A stretch of DNA of 64,000 nucleotides from Neptunicella sp048268085 (GTDB taxonomy: Bacteria; Pseudomonadota; Gammaproteobacteria; Enterobacterales; Alteromonadaceae): assembly GCF_048268085.1 (NCBI RefSeq), contig NZ_JBLWWF010000002.1, forward strand, positions 186,001-250,000, read 5' to 3'. Shown here piece after piece: positions 45,801-54,354 of the stretch; position 1 is the stretch's first letter; each line of letters begins with the position of its first letter. The notes under the pieces were generated by a model. The model did no database searches. It saw only the letters and a list, made by a program, of their open reading frames with translations, and had not been told where the DNA came from. The translations under genes were made by a program, and so were the position numbers.

Positions 45801-46745
45801 TTCACCACCCGAACCGGTTGCAGCTCCGGCAAAGGGCGCAATCGCAGTAGGATGATTATGAGTTTCCACCTTCATCAAAATATCAATATCTTCATGATGG
45901 TAGCCGTATTCACCACTGGTGTAGTCCGGGAAGAATCGTCCAGCATAGGAGCCTTCCATTACCGCTGCATTATCCGAATAAGCTGAATGGACAAAATCCG
46001 GATGCAATTCATAGGTATTTTTGATCATTTTAAACAGCGACTTGGGCTGTTGTTGACCGTCAATTGTCCAGTCAGCATTAAATATCTTGTGACGGCAATG
46101 CTCCGAGTTGGCCTGAGCAAACATATACAGTTCGATATCGTGAGGATTACGATTCAGCTTAATAAAACTGTCATACAGATAATCAATTTCATCGTCGGCT
46201 AATGCTAAACCCAATTTAATGTTGGCATCAATTAACGCCTGTTTTCCCTGCTCTAACACATTGACTTCAGCCAAAGGCGCTGGCTGGTCGTGGCGGAATA
46301 ATGATTCGGCTTGTTCCAGATCCTGTAATACCGTTTCAGTCATGCGATCGTGTAAAAGTGCTGCCACTTGCTGTAATTGAGCGGCCGATAACGTCTCTGG
46401 GCTGGTTACATAATAAGCGCACCCGCGCTCCATACGGATAATGCTGTCTAACCCGCAATTATGCGCGATGTCTGTTGCTTTAGATGCCCAGGGCGAAATG
46501 GTACCTAATCGGGGGATCACCAATAACAACTGACCTTCAGGCTGATGTGAAGCGATCGTCGGACCGTAAGTCAATAATTTATTGACCACCTCCAGTTCTG
46601 AATCTGTTAATGACTGCTTTAGATCAAGAAAATGACGATACTCTGCATAGATGTCACTAATTGACAAACCTTGCTCAGCAAATTGTTTAAGTAGTTTTTT
46701 AACACGAAAATCAGACAGCGCTGGCGCACCACGGAGAGTCAACAT
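42867..46745 (-). CDS. purL: Phosphoribosylformylglycinamidine synthase
   Basis: Large single-chain FGAM synthase (fourth step of purine synthesis; FGAR + Gln + ATP). I start at the ATG 46743-46745, giving MLTLRGAPALSDFRVKKLL and 1292 residues (E. coli about 1295), rather than the open frame to 46799. Landmarks are YMFAQANSEHCRHKIFNA, VETHNHPTAIAPFAGAATGSGGEIRDEGATGRG, and the C-terminal glutaminase with FSLGVCNGCQMM and PHPERVFRAV. The purL/mltF divergence and mltF-tadA proximity are as in E. coli. No PurR operator was identified upstream. Confidence 0.98.
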   Translation of the reverse strand: MLTLRGAPALSDFRVKKLLKQFAEQGLSISDIYAEYRHFLDLKQSLTDSELEVVNKLLTYGPTIASHQPEGQLLLVIPRLGTISPWASKATDIAHNCGLDSIIRMERGCAYYVTSPETLSAAQLQQVAALLHDRMTETVLQDLEQAESLFRHDQPAPLAEVNVLEQGKQALIDANIKLGLALADDEIDYLYDSFIKLNRNPHDIELYMFAQANSEHCRHKIFNADWTIDGQQQPKSLFKMIKNTYELHPDFVHSAYSDNAAVMEGSYAGRFFPDYTSGEYGYHHEDIDILMKVETHNHPTAIAPFAGAATGSGGEIRDEGATGRGSKPKAGLVGFSVSNLRIPGYEQPWETDFGKPARIVSAFDIMIDGPLGGAAFNNEFGRPAILGYFRTYEEQVVSHNGEEIRGYHKPIMLAGGLGNIRKSHTQKGEITPGAKLIALGGPAMNIGLGGGAASSMASGQSNEDLDFASVQRDNPEMERRCQEVIDKCWQMGDANPIQFIHDVGAGGLSNAFPELVNDGGRGGHFELRNVNNDEMGMSPLEIWCNESQERYVLSVAPENMPLFEQICARERAPYAVVGEATVEPHLTLTDQHFDNKPIDLPLDVLLGKPPKMHRDVQSQQASGQALDYSAVTLQEAADRILRLPTVAEKTFLITIGDRSVTGLVTRDQMVGPWQVPVSDVAVTAAAFDTYHGEAMAMGERTPIALLDYAASARMAVAESITNIAAADIGNMKRIKLSANWMAAAGHPGEDAGLYAAVKAVGEELCPALGLTIPVGKDSMSMKTQWDDTAVTAPLSLVITAFGRVEDVRKTVTPQLRTDKGDTSLILIDLGQGKNRMGASCLAQVYKQLGQSAPDLDKPELLSGFFNAIQQLIAEQKLFAYHDRSDGGLFATIAEMAFAGHCGVDIELEGLGDDIQALFNEELGAVIQVSQAEKQYVLDVLAEQGLSACSHVIGQLNDTDQVRFSRNGNEVLVNSRTYYRTVWAETTYQMQALRDNPDCAKQEFDAKFDDKDPGLSAKLTFDINEDVAAPYIVKGIAPKVAILREQGVNSHVEMAAVFDRAGFSAIDVHMSDILSGRISLEQFQGLVACGGFSYGDVLGAGEGWAKSILFNNLASDQFAAFFNRDNTFSLGVCNGCQMMSNLKSLIPGADLWPHFVANQSARFEARFSMVEVQESKSVLFSGMQGSRMPIAVSHGEGHAEFSSADASQTALQQQAVALRFVDNYGQPTEQYPANPNGSVAGITGLTSADGRATIMMPHPERVFRAVTNSWHPEEWQEDSPWVRMFRNARVFVG

Positions 46746-46959
46746 AAGGAATTTACCAAAAGTTAGATATCGGGAATAAATTTGCGCGGAATTATACACT
46801 TAAAGCGTGCCTCAGTGCCAGCTCATGAGCACTCCGAATAACCTCAATATGCAGCATTATTTCCCTATTAATTTGAATTATGCCTATGATAAATTGGCTG
46901 GAAGTTATCAGCCATTCACGTCACAATGGCTATCAGATGTCAGGATTAATTGAGTAATA

Positions 46960-48435
46960 ATGGGAATCAACCGTCACCTCCCCTATAAACATTGGGCTAA
47001 CAAAGCGCTGTTTATCTGTGCTTTAACACTGCTATTTTCCTGTCAGCCCAAAACAGAACCCAATACTGTACAAAAAATTCTGCAACAAGGCGTGCTGAAA
47101 GTCGGTACTCGTTATGGCCAAACCACTTATTATCACGGTGCCGAGGGCCCACAGGGATTTGAATATGAACTGGTAGCTGGCTTTGCCGACTATTTAGGCG
47201 TGCAGCTGGAAGTATTCCCTTATTACAATTTGGACGAGTTATTCCCTAAATTACAATCGCGTCACCTCGATTTAGTCGCAGCAGGGTTAGCTATTACCCC
47301 TAATCGTGCTGAACATTTCCGCTTTGGCCCAGCTTATCAGCATATTAGTCAAAAACTGGTATTCAAACAGGGGCAGAAATGGCCGAAAAGCATTGATGAA
47401 CTCGATGGTACCCTCAGTGTCGTGGCCAGCAGTAGTCATGCCGAAATATTGCAACAGGAAAAGGCTGAACATCCCGATTTACAATGGCAAGAAACCAATG
47501 AAAATGACGAAGCCGAGTTGCTAGAACTGGTGCTGGATGGACAACTGGACTACACCGTCGCTGATTCCAATATATTATCGGTCATCCGACGCCGTCACCC
47601 GGAGCTGAGTATTGCCTTTACCCTGGGAGAGGAACAGCAAATTGCCTGGCTATTAAGCCAAAGTGTTGATGATTCGCTGATTGCCGCGATGATAGATTAT
47701 TTCGGCCAGATCCAGTCCGATGGTCGCTTAGTCGCCCTAGAAGACAAATATTATGGTCATGTACAGCAATTTAACTATGTGGATACCCGTATGTTTATCA
47801 GTGCGGTGGAAGACACGTTACCCCAATATCGAGACTGGTTTGAGCAGTACTCGGGCAATATTGACTGGCGATTATTAGCTGCGATGAGCTATCAGGAAAG
47901 TCACTGGAATAAACGAGCCCGCTCAGCCACTGGGGTTCGTGGCTTAATGATGCTGACGTTGGCGACCGCACAGGATTTAGGCATCAAATCTCGACTCGAT
48001 CCAAAGCAGAGTATTCAGGGGGGGGCCAAATACGTTCAACATCTGATTGATCGTATCCCGCAACGGATTCAGGAGCCAGATCGCACCTGGTTTGCATTAG
48101 CCGCATACAATGTTGGTTGGGGGCATGTTGAAGATGCAAGGATCTTAACCGAAAAACAAGGTGGCAATCCGGATTTATGGGTGGATGTAAAACAACGCCT
48201 ACCGTTACTGCGCCAGAAAAAATATTATAAAACCACTAAATACGGCTACGCGCGGGGCAATGAAGCAACCAACTATGTGGCAAACATCCGGCGTTATTAT
48301 GATACGCTGGTATGGCTGGAAGAACAGCGCCTTGCTGAACAGGCACTAAAAAAGCAGCAGGAACAACAAGAACAATTGCCACAACAAGACGACGCAGCGC
48401 AACCGGACAGTTTGCCCGTTGCTAGCGCGGATTAA
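46960..48435 (+). CDS. mltF: Membrane-bound lytic murein transglycosylase F
   Basis: Outer-membrane lipoprotein that cleaves peptidoglycan glycan strands to 1,6-anhydro ends. The lipobox is LLFSC with Cys28. A solute-binding-protein-3-like regulatory domain (about 35-270; LKVGTRYGQTTYY, DLVAAGLAITPNRAEHF) precedes the SLT domain with catalytic Glu313 in AAMSYQESHWN and SATGVRGLMMLT. The last 45 residues are Gln/Glu-rich (KKQQEQQEQLPQQD). 491 residues. Confidence 0.95.
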   Translation: MGINRHLPYKHWANKALFICALTLLFSCQPKTEPNTVQKILQQGVLKVGTRYGQTTYYHGAEGPQGFEYELVAGFADYLGVQLEVFPYYNLDELFPKLQSRHLDLVAAGLAITPNRAEHFRFGPAYQHISQKLVFKQGQKWPKSIDELDGTLSVVASSSHAEILQQEKAEHPDLQWQETNENDEAELLELVLDGQLDYTVADSNILSVIRRRHPELSIAFTLGEEQQIAWLLSQSVDDSLIAAMIDYFGQIQSDGRLVALEDKYYGHVQQFNYVDTRMFISAVEDTLPQYRDWFEQYSGNIDWRLLAAMSYQESHWNKRARSATGVRGLMMLTLATAQDLGIKSRLDPKQSIQGGAKYVQHLIDRIPQRIQEPDRTWFALAAYNVGWGHVEDARILTEKQGGNPDLWVDVKQRLPLLRQKKYYKTTKYGYARGNEATNYVANIRRYYDTLVWLEEQRLAEQALKKQQEQQEQLPQQDDAAQPDSLPVASAD

Positions 48436-48461
48436 GTCATTTATCCCGAGGTTTAAATACG

Positions 48462-48629
48462 ATGGTACGACGATTCAAATCAAATAATCACCGCAGACTA
48501 GCGTTAAAGCGGGCACATCGAAAAATCAATTTACGCCGACAATTTTTTCATAACCGCGAATTTTTTAGTCAATCTGCTCAGTCCGCAGAGGAATTGTCGT
48601 CTGAGCAGGACAAATCAACTGACAATTGA
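48462..48629 (+). CDS. 55-residue strongly basic small protein
   Basis: Found by reading the mltF-tadA gap. ATG 48462 has GAGGT nine bases upstream; stop TGA 48627-48629. The first 33 residues are very basic (MVRRFKSNNHRRLALKRAHR), followed by a Ser/Glu/Gln tail. This layout suits a nucleic-acid-binding or ribosome-associated peptide, but no family was recognised. The last 17 codons overlap the 3' end of tadA on the other strand, in a part of tadA outside the conserved domain. It could be a chance frame. Confidence 0.4.
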   Translation: MVRRFKSNNHRRLALKRAHRKINLRRQFFHNREFFSQSAQSAEELSSEQDKSTDN

Positions 48630-49120
48630 TCTTTTTTAGCGGCCTTTTTCTCCGCCCGCCGCTGACGAAAAAAGGCTGATAACATTTCTCCGCATTCTGT
48701 CGCCAATACTCCTGCGGTTACCTCAACCTGATGATTCAATTTCTCATGCCTAAGCAAATCCATAATACTGCCGGCACAGCCTGTTTTGGCATCTGCAGCA
48801 CCAAAGACTAAACGCTCAATTCGGCTATGCACCAATAACCCGGCACACATTGGGCAAGGCTCCAACGTGACATATAAGGTGGTACCCGGCATTCGGTAAT
48901 TTTGCAGCGCTTGCCCTGCCTGCCGAATAGCCTGCATTTCGGCATGCGCAGACGGGTCGTGCTGATCAATGGACTGATTCCAGCCCTCGCCAATGATCTG
49001 ATTGTCCTTAACGACAATCGCGCCAACTGGAATTTCCCCCTGTCCTGCCGCTTTATTGGCTAACGTTAGCGCATATTGCATCCAGTCACGGTCGCTAATC
49101 CTCTGTGACGTCTCAGTCAT
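48578..49120 (-). CDS. tadA: tRNA-specific adenosine(34) deaminase
   Basis: Zinc enzyme that converts A34 to inosine in tRNA-Arg(ACG). Zinc ligands and catalytic Glu are His59/Glu61 (SAHAEMQAI) and Cys89/Cys92 (LEPCPMCAG). The conserved core ends near residue 160, and a Lys- then Ser/Asp-rich tail of about 20 residues follows (180 in all; E. coli 167). That tail is antisense to the basic small frame. Confidence 0.96.
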   Translation of the reverse strand: MTETSQRISDRDWMQYALTLANKAAGQGEIPVGAIVVKDNQIIGEGWNQSIDQHDPSAHAEMQAIRQAGQALQNYRMPGTTLYVTLEPCPMCAGLLVHSRIERLVFGAADAKTGCAGSIMDLLRHEKLNHQVEVTAGVLATECGEMLSAFFRQRRAEKKAAKKDQLSVDLSCSDDNSSAD

Positions 49121-49309
49121 ATCCTACTCGCCTACCTGATTAATATTTATTGGTGAATTACACAAAATATTGGTAAAAATAACTATCTATAAATGAATAA
49201 AAACACACAAAAACAAACTAACTGATTGTTTTATATAAAAAATATATATTGGTCGATTTATTGCTTATCTTAATATCATCAACAAATAATAAATTTAAAA
49301 GGAACAAAC

Positions 49310-49525
49310 ATGAATTTAACCGCTATTGCTATCGTCGCCATCGTCTTTTTCGGTGTGGCCGAAATTATCAAACAGGCTAAAAAGAAAAATCCCTCAAGTA
49401 GCCAACCCAACGATGGGCTTGAACAACAAATTAATGCATTAAAAGAGCGTGTCGAAACGCTGGAAAAAATAGTTACTGATGAAAATTATGATCTAAAAAA
49501 GCAGTTTGATACCTTAAAAGATTAA
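49310..49525 (+). CDS. PspB-like small membrane protein with coiled coil
   Basis: A 71-residue protein with an N-terminal membrane helix (residues 3-19), a short basic stretch (KQAKKKN), a Ser/Pro linker and a C-terminal helix LEQQINALKERVETLEKIVT. The RVETLEKIVTDENYDLKKQF segment resembles the end of PspB/PspC-group envelope-stress proteins. It is not in a psp operon and pspA is not nearby, so the name is by likeness only. AAAGGAAC is the ribosome site. It is a lone gene between divergent tadA and convergent guaA, with a shared terminator. Confidence 0.65.
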   Translation: MNLTAIAIVAIVFFGVAEIIKQAKKKNPSSSQPNDGLEQQINALKERVETLEKIVTDENYDLKKQFDTLKD

Positions 49526-49542
49526 TCTCCAATCAAAAAATG

Positions 49543-49563
49543 AAGGCGCTAAACAGCGCCTTT
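49543..49563. terminator. Bidirectional rho-independent terminator
   Basis: AAGGCGCT - AAAC - AGCGCCTT, with TTTATT on the right and, on the minus strand, CATTTTTT. It serves the PspB-like gene and guaA. Confidence 0.8.
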
Positions 49564-49585
49564 ATTCGTTACCACAAGCGGCTAT

Positions 49586-51163
49586 TTATTCCCACTCAAT
49601 GGTTGCGGGTGGCTTACCGGAAATATCGTAAACGACGCGAGAGATTCCGTCGATTTCGTTGATAATGCGATTTGAGACCTTGCCCAAAAATTCATAGGGT
49701 AAATGTGCCCAGATGGCAGTCATGAAATCAATGGTTTCCACTGCACGCAGGCTGACAACCCAATCATATTTGCGTGCATCGCCCATTACCCCTACCGAAC
49801 GCACCGGCAAGAATACGGTAAAGGCCTGACTCACTTTATGATATAAATCAGCGGCGTGGAGTTCTTCAATAAAAATGGCATCTGCGCGACGTAGCAAGTC
49901 ACAATATTCTTTTTTCACTTCGCCCAGCACACGCACACCAAGGCCTGGTCCCGGGAACGGATGACGATAAAGCATATCGTAAGGTAACCCCAGCTCCAGA
50001 CCAATTTTCCGCACTTCGTCTTTAAACAGTTCACGCAACGGTTCAACTAACCCCATCAGCATATCTTCTGGCAAACCGCCCACATTATGATGAGATTTAA
50101 TCACGTGAGCTTTCCCGGTCGCGGAGCCCGCCGACTCAATTACATCCGGGTAAATCGTGCCTTGCGCCAGCCATTTGGCATTAGCCAGTTTTTTCGATTC
50201 TTCATCAAACACTTCTACAAATACACGACCGATTATTTTACGTTTTGCTTCGGGATCCGCTTCACCGGCAAGTGCATCAAGAAAACGCTGTTCAGCATCC
50301 ACTTTGATAATATTCAAACCAAAGTGATCGCCAAACATATCCATTACCTGCTGGCCTTCATTCAATCGCAGCAAGCCATTGTCCACAAATACACAAGTCA
50401 GCTGAGTACCGATGGCCCGATGCAATAACATCGCCACCACAGATGAATCTACCCCACCGGATAAACCAAGGATAACTTCATCACTGCCCACTTTGGCTTT
50501 AATTTTTTCAATCGCATCTTCAATAATCGATGCTGGCGTCCATAACTTCTCACAGCCACATATATCCATCACAAAATGCGACAACATACGCATGCCCTGA
50601 CGGGTATGAGTCACTTCAGGATGAAATTGAATACCGTAAAAGCGTTTATCCAAATTAACCATAGCGGCATGAGGACAACTATCGGTTTTAGCCACAGTGG
50701 TAAAACCTTCGGGAATTTCGATCACTTTATCACCATGGCTCATCCATACATCAAGCAATGCATTACCATTTTGGCCAATATGATCTTCAATATTTTCAAA
50801 CAGGGTAACCGGTTCAACAACTTCGACTTTGGCATAACCAAACTCGCGCATATCTGAACCTTGAACCTTACCCCCCAATTGCTCCGCCATGGTTTGCATA
50901 CCATAGCAAACGCCCAATACCGGTACGCCAGCGTTAAATACATATTCAGGTGCGCGTGGTGAACCTGCTTCAGTCACTGACTCAGGACCACCCGACAAGA
51001 TAATCCCGTCAGGATTAAATTCACGAATTTGCGCTTCGGTCACATCCCATGCCCATAATTCACAATAAACGCCAATTTCCCGCACGCGACGTGCGATCAG
51101 TTGGGTATATTGAGAGCCAAAATCAAGTATAAGTATGCGTTGAGCATGAATATTTGTGGTCAT
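49586..51163 (-). CDS. guaA: GMP synthase (glutamine-hydrolysing)
   Basis: Converts XMP to GMP with ATP and glutamine. The N-terminal amidotransferase (1-200) has ILDFGSQYTQLIARRVRE and Cys in VLGVCYGMQ. The ATP-pyrophosphatase P-loop is GLSGGVDSSV. The C-terminal dimerisation domain ends in ISGKPPATIEWE. 525 residues as in E. coli. It lies 86 bases after guaB in the same direction, with a hairpin between. Confidence 0.98.
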   Translation of the reverse strand: MTTNIHAQRILILDFGSQYTQLIARRVREIGVYCELWAWDVTEAQIREFNPDGIILSGGPESVTEAGSPRAPEYVFNAGVPVLGVCYGMQTMAEQLGGKVQGSDMREFGYAKVEVVEPVTLFENIEDHIGQNGNALLDVWMSHGDKVIEIPEGFTTVAKTDSCPHAAMVNLDKRFYGIQFHPEVTHTRQGMRMLSHFVMDICGCEKLWTPASIIEDAIEKIKAKVGSDEVILGLSGGVDSSVVAMLLHRAIGTQLTCVFVDNGLLRLNEGQQVMDMFGDHFGLNIIKVDAEQRFLDALAGEADPEAKRKIIGRVFVEVFDEESKKLANAKWLAQGTIYPDVIESAGSATGKAHVIKSHHNVGGLPEDMLMGLVEPLRELFKDEVRKIGLELGLPYDMLYRHPFPGPGLGVRVLGEVKKEYCDLLRRADAIFIEELHAADLYHKVSQAFTVFLPVRSVGVMGDARKYDWVVSLRAVETIDFMTAIWAHLPYEFLGKVSNRIINEIDGISRVVYDISGKPPATIEWE

Positions 51164-51185
51164 GTCAGTATCCAGATGAACTTAA

Positions 51186-51212
51186 AAATAAAAGGCTGGT
51201 GCAGACCAGCCT
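51186..51212 (-). terminator. Terminator-like hairpin between guaB and guaA
   Basis: AGGCTGGT / ACCAGCCT with a four-base loop. On the minus strand it is followed by TTTATTTTTA. It sits in the guaB-guaA gap, so it would reduce but perhaps not stop read-through into guaA; guaA may also have its own promoter. Confidence 0.65.
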
Positions 51213-51249
51213 CGAATAATAATATTTACCGCCAAAACTGGCTTAGCGA

Positions 51250-52719
51250 TCAACCTAAACGGTAATTAGGCGCTTCTTTAGTAATCGTCACATCGTGCAC
51301 ATGGGATTCCCCCATCCCCGCTGAGGTCACTTTAACAAACTGCGGTTTAGTGCGCATTTCGTCAATAGTGGCACAACCGGTTAACCCCATTGCAGAGCGA
51401 ATACCACCGACTTGCTGATGAATAATATTGGCAATAGGGCCTTTATACGCTACTCGCCCTTCAATTCCTTCCGGCACCAGTTTTTCGGCATCATTGCTGT
51501 CCTGGAAATAGCGATCAGACGAACCATGACTTTGATTCATGGCGCCCAACGATCCCATACCACGATAAGATTTATAATAGCGGCCTTGAAACAATTCCAC
51601 TTCACCGGGCGCTTCTTCGGTACCGGCTAACATACTGCCAACCATCACGCAGCTCGCACCGGCAGCCAACGCTTTGGAAATATCACCGGAGAAGCGAATA
51701 CCCCCATCAGCAATTACGGGGATATCACGGTCTTTTAATGCTTCAACAGCATCCGAAATAGCCGTGATTTGTGGCACACCACAACCTGTTACGATACGGG
51801 TGGTACAAATAGAACCGGGACCTATCCCCACTTTAACGGCATCCACACCGGCATCAGCCAAGGCTAAAGCCCCTTCACCAGTGGCAACGTTACCGGCAAT
51901 TAATTGAACATCAGGGAAGTTTTGGCGAACCCATTTAACCCGGTCAATCACGCCTTGAGAGTGGCCATGAGAAGTATCGACCAGCAACACATCAACACCC
52001 GCTTCAACTAATAGCTTAATCCGCTCATCAGTACCCGCGCCAACGCCAACCGCAGCACCAACACGTAAGCGACCTAATTCATCTTTACAGGCATTCGGTT
52101 TGCTTTCGGCTTTTTTAAAGTCTTTGACGGTAATTAAACCTTTTAATTTAAAGCTGTCGTCCACCACCAGGATTTTTTCAATCCGATTTTCGTGCATTAA
52201 CTCCATGACTTGCTCGGAAGGTGCCCCTTCTTTTACGGTGACCAGATCATCAATATGTGTCATCACTTTGGTGACCGGTAAATCTTTTTTGTTTTCAAAA
52301 CGCAAATCACGACCGGTAACAATACCAACCAAATCATTATCTTTATTAACCACCGGAAAACCGGAATAGCCTAGACGCTGGCTTAATGCATTCACTTCAC
52401 CAATTGTCGCTTCTGGAAAAACCGTGACCGGATCAGATACAACACCGGTTTCGTATTTTTTAACCTGTCGCACATGCTCGGCTTGTTGCTGGGCTGTCAT
52501 ATTTTTATGGATAAAGCCCATGCCACCTTCTTGGGCTAAGGCAATCGCTAAACGGGCTTCTGTCACAGTATCCATTGCCGCGGATACCATAGGCAAATTA
52601 AGCTCAACTTTACGAGTTATGCGGGTTTTTAAATTGGCGGTATGGGGTAGTATTGTAGAGTGACCTGGCACTAACAATACATCATCAAAAGTAAGGGCTT
52701 CTTTGGCTATTCGCAACAT
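51250..52719 (-). CDS. guaB: Inosine-5'-monophosphate dehydrogenase
   Basis: Oxidises IMP to XMP with NAD+, the committed step to guanine nucleotides. The start at ATG 52717-52719 gives MLRIAKEALTFDDVLLVPGH, as in E. coli, and 489 residues; the open frame to 52848 adds an unrelated 43-residue lead. A CBS-domain pair is inserted at about residues 90-210. The catalytic Cys loop is GPGSICTTRIVTG and the flap region includes YKSYRGMGSLGAM. It is divergent from xseA. Confidence 0.97.
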   Translation of the reverse strand: MLRIAKEALTFDDVLLVPGHSTILPHTANLKTRITRKVELNLPMVSAAMDTVTEARLAIALAQEGGMGFIHKNMTAQQQAEHVRQVKKYETGVVSDPVTVFPEATIGEVNALSQRLGYSGFPVVNKDNDLVGIVTGRDLRFENKKDLPVTKVMTHIDDLVTVKEGAPSEQVMELMHENRIEKILVVDDSFKLKGLITVKDFKKAESKPNACKDELGRLRVGAAVGVGAGTDERIKLLVEAGVDVLLVDTSHGHSQGVIDRVKWVRQNFPDVQLIAGNVATGEGALALADAGVDAVKVGIGPGSICTTRIVTGCGVPQITAISDAVEALKDRDIPVIADGGIRFSGDISKALAAGASCVMVGSMLAGTEEAPGEVELFQGRYYKSYRGMGSLGAMNQSHGSSDRYFQDSNDAEKLVPEGIEGRVAYKGPIANIIHQQVGGIRSAMGLTGCATIDEMRTKPQFVKVTSAGMGESHVHDVTITKEAPNYRLG

Positions 52720-52963
52720 GCAACGACATCTCTGAATGGGGAATTTGTTGCGGCGGGATTGTAGCGGGTTTAGCGATTCAGGTAAACTTAAATCATCATT
52801 ATCCAACGATTTATACCCAAAATAATTGGAAGTGCGCGACAACGGCAAATGAATGAGCGCTGATCGGCTTAGTTTACTAAGAGATTGGGGTGAATGAGTG
52901 CAACCAACAAACGTGCAATTTCAAGGATGAAGGATATAGTCATTAAAACAGGCGATTGACTCA

Positions 52964-54289
52964 ATGGCAGCTCCCCAACAGAATATTTTTACCATCAGTA
53001 AGCTTAATCGACTCTCTCGCACCATTCTTGAAAGTGAGATCGGCACTATCTGGGTTGCCGCTGAAATATCCAATTTTGTTAAAGCCAGTTCAGGTCATTG
53101 GTACTTCACCTTAAAGGATCCTAAAGCGCAGATCCGCGCTGCCATGTTTAAGGGGAATAATCGCTATATTAAAATGATTCCCAAAGAAGGCGAGCAAGTA
53201 CTCGTACGCGCCAATATCAGCTTGTATGAACCTCGCGGTGATTATCAACTGATCGTGGAACATATGGAGCTGGGCGGTGAAGGTCAACTTAAACAACAAT
53301 TTGAACAGTTAAAAAATCGCTTGGCAGCAGAAGGTCTTTTTGCCCAACAATATAAACAAGCGTTGCCAGATTCTATCAAACGGGTGGGCGTGATTACCTC
53401 GTCCTCTGGCGCGGCACTTCACGATATTTTGACCGTACTCAAACGTCGTAGCCCTCTGACCGAAGTGATTATCTATCCCAGTCAGGTTCAGGGGCAGTCT
53501 GCCACTCAACAAATTGTACAAGCCATTCAAACAGCCAATCAGCGTCAAGAAGTCGATGTTTTACTGGTTGGTCGGGGTGGTGGCTCACTGGAAGATCTAT
53601 GGTGCTTTAATGAAGAAGCCGTTGCCCGAGCGATTTTTGCCTCATATTTGCCGGTAATCAGTGCCGTCGGTCATGAAGTAGATGTCACGATTGCCGATTT
53701 TGTGGCCGACTTACGAGCAGCAACCCCCTCTGCGGCCGCAGAATTGATCAGTCAGGATCAACGACAACTAGCACAGAAAATTGATCGAGGGTTAGCTCAG
53801 CTACTGCGAAATCTGCAACAGCAATTAAAGACCAAACATCATCAATTACAACTTTTAAATCATAACCTGCAACGCCACCACCCCAGTAATAAGCTTAAAC
53901 AACAGGCGCAGCGAGTTGATCATCTGCAATTAAATTTGATTAATGTAATGGAAAAGCTCGTGCATCAAAAATCAGTTCGCTTTCAACAGGCGCAAAGTGA
54001 GCTCCATCGCCAATCCCCAGCTCATCATCTGGAGTTGGCAAAGCGCCAGTTAACCCACGCTCAACAAAGTTTACACGGCACATTGCGTCAATTAGTACAC
54101 AATAAAAAGCAAGCTCTGGCAGAATCCAGTCACTTGCTCAACACCTTAAGTCCGTTAACCACCTTAGCCCGTGGTTACAGTATAAGTTTGCATGAGGGGC
54201 ATGTAGTGAAAAGTAAAGAAACCCTGAAAAGTGGAGACAAACTCACCAGCCGTTTTGTTGATGGTGAAGTCATTAGTACGGTGGAGTAA
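52964..54289 (+). CDS. xseA: Exodeoxyribonuclease VII large subunit
   Basis: Catalytic subunit of the single-strand DNA nuclease ExoVII (with XseB, not in this window). An N-terminal OB-fold (residues 5-100; IWVAAEISNFVKASSGHWYFTLKD) is followed by the nuclease domain with VGVITSSSGAALHD, DVLLVGRGGGSLEDLW and ISAVGHEVDVTIADFVAD. A long Gln/Leu/His-rich coiled coil covers about 270-400. The C-terminus ends LARGYSISLHEG...GD. 441 residues; the divergent guaB/xseA pairing is conserved. Confidence 0.96.
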   Translation: MAAPQQNIFTISKLNRLSRTILESEIGTIWVAAEISNFVKASSGHWYFTLKDPKAQIRAAMFKGNNRYIKMIPKEGEQVLVRANISLYEPRGDYQLIVEHMELGGEGQLKQQFEQLKNRLAAEGLFAQQYKQALPDSIKRVGVITSSSGAALHDILTVLKRRSPLTEVIIYPSQVQGQSATQQIVQAIQTANQRQEVDVLLVGRGGGSLEDLWCFNEEAVARAIFASYLPVISAVGHEVDVTIADFVADLRAATPSAAAELISQDQRQLAQKIDRGLAQLLRNLQQQLKTKHHQLQLLNHNLQRHHPSNKLKQQAQRVDHLQLNLINVMEKLVHQKSVRFQQAQSELHRQSPAHHLELAKRQLTHAQQSLHGTLRQLVHNKKQALAESSHLLNTLSPLTTLARGYSISLHEGHVVKSKETLKSGDKLTSRFVDGEVISTVE

Positions 54290-54321
54290 ATTCCACAGCG
54301 AGTAATCTCAATCAGATTGTT

Positions 54322-54347
54322 GCAGCGCGAAACGCGTCGCGCGCTGC
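54322..54347. repeat. GC-rich hairpin between xseA and convergent gene
   Basis: GCAGCGCG / CGCGCTGC with a short loop holding ACGCGT. It lies 32 bases after xseA and eight bases before the stop of the convergent gene. It has no T tract; it may still block both transcripts. Confidence 0.5.
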
Positions 54348-54354
54348 TTAATGA

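Noticed and set aside
49121..49309. Sigma-54 promoter before the PspB-like gene
   Set aside because: No TGGCAC-N5-TTGC pair could be found in the AT-rich gap.
52720..52963. PurR operator in the guaB/xseA gap
   Set aside because: Only a partial AACGTGC match is present; the ACGCAAACGTTTGCGT dyad is absent.
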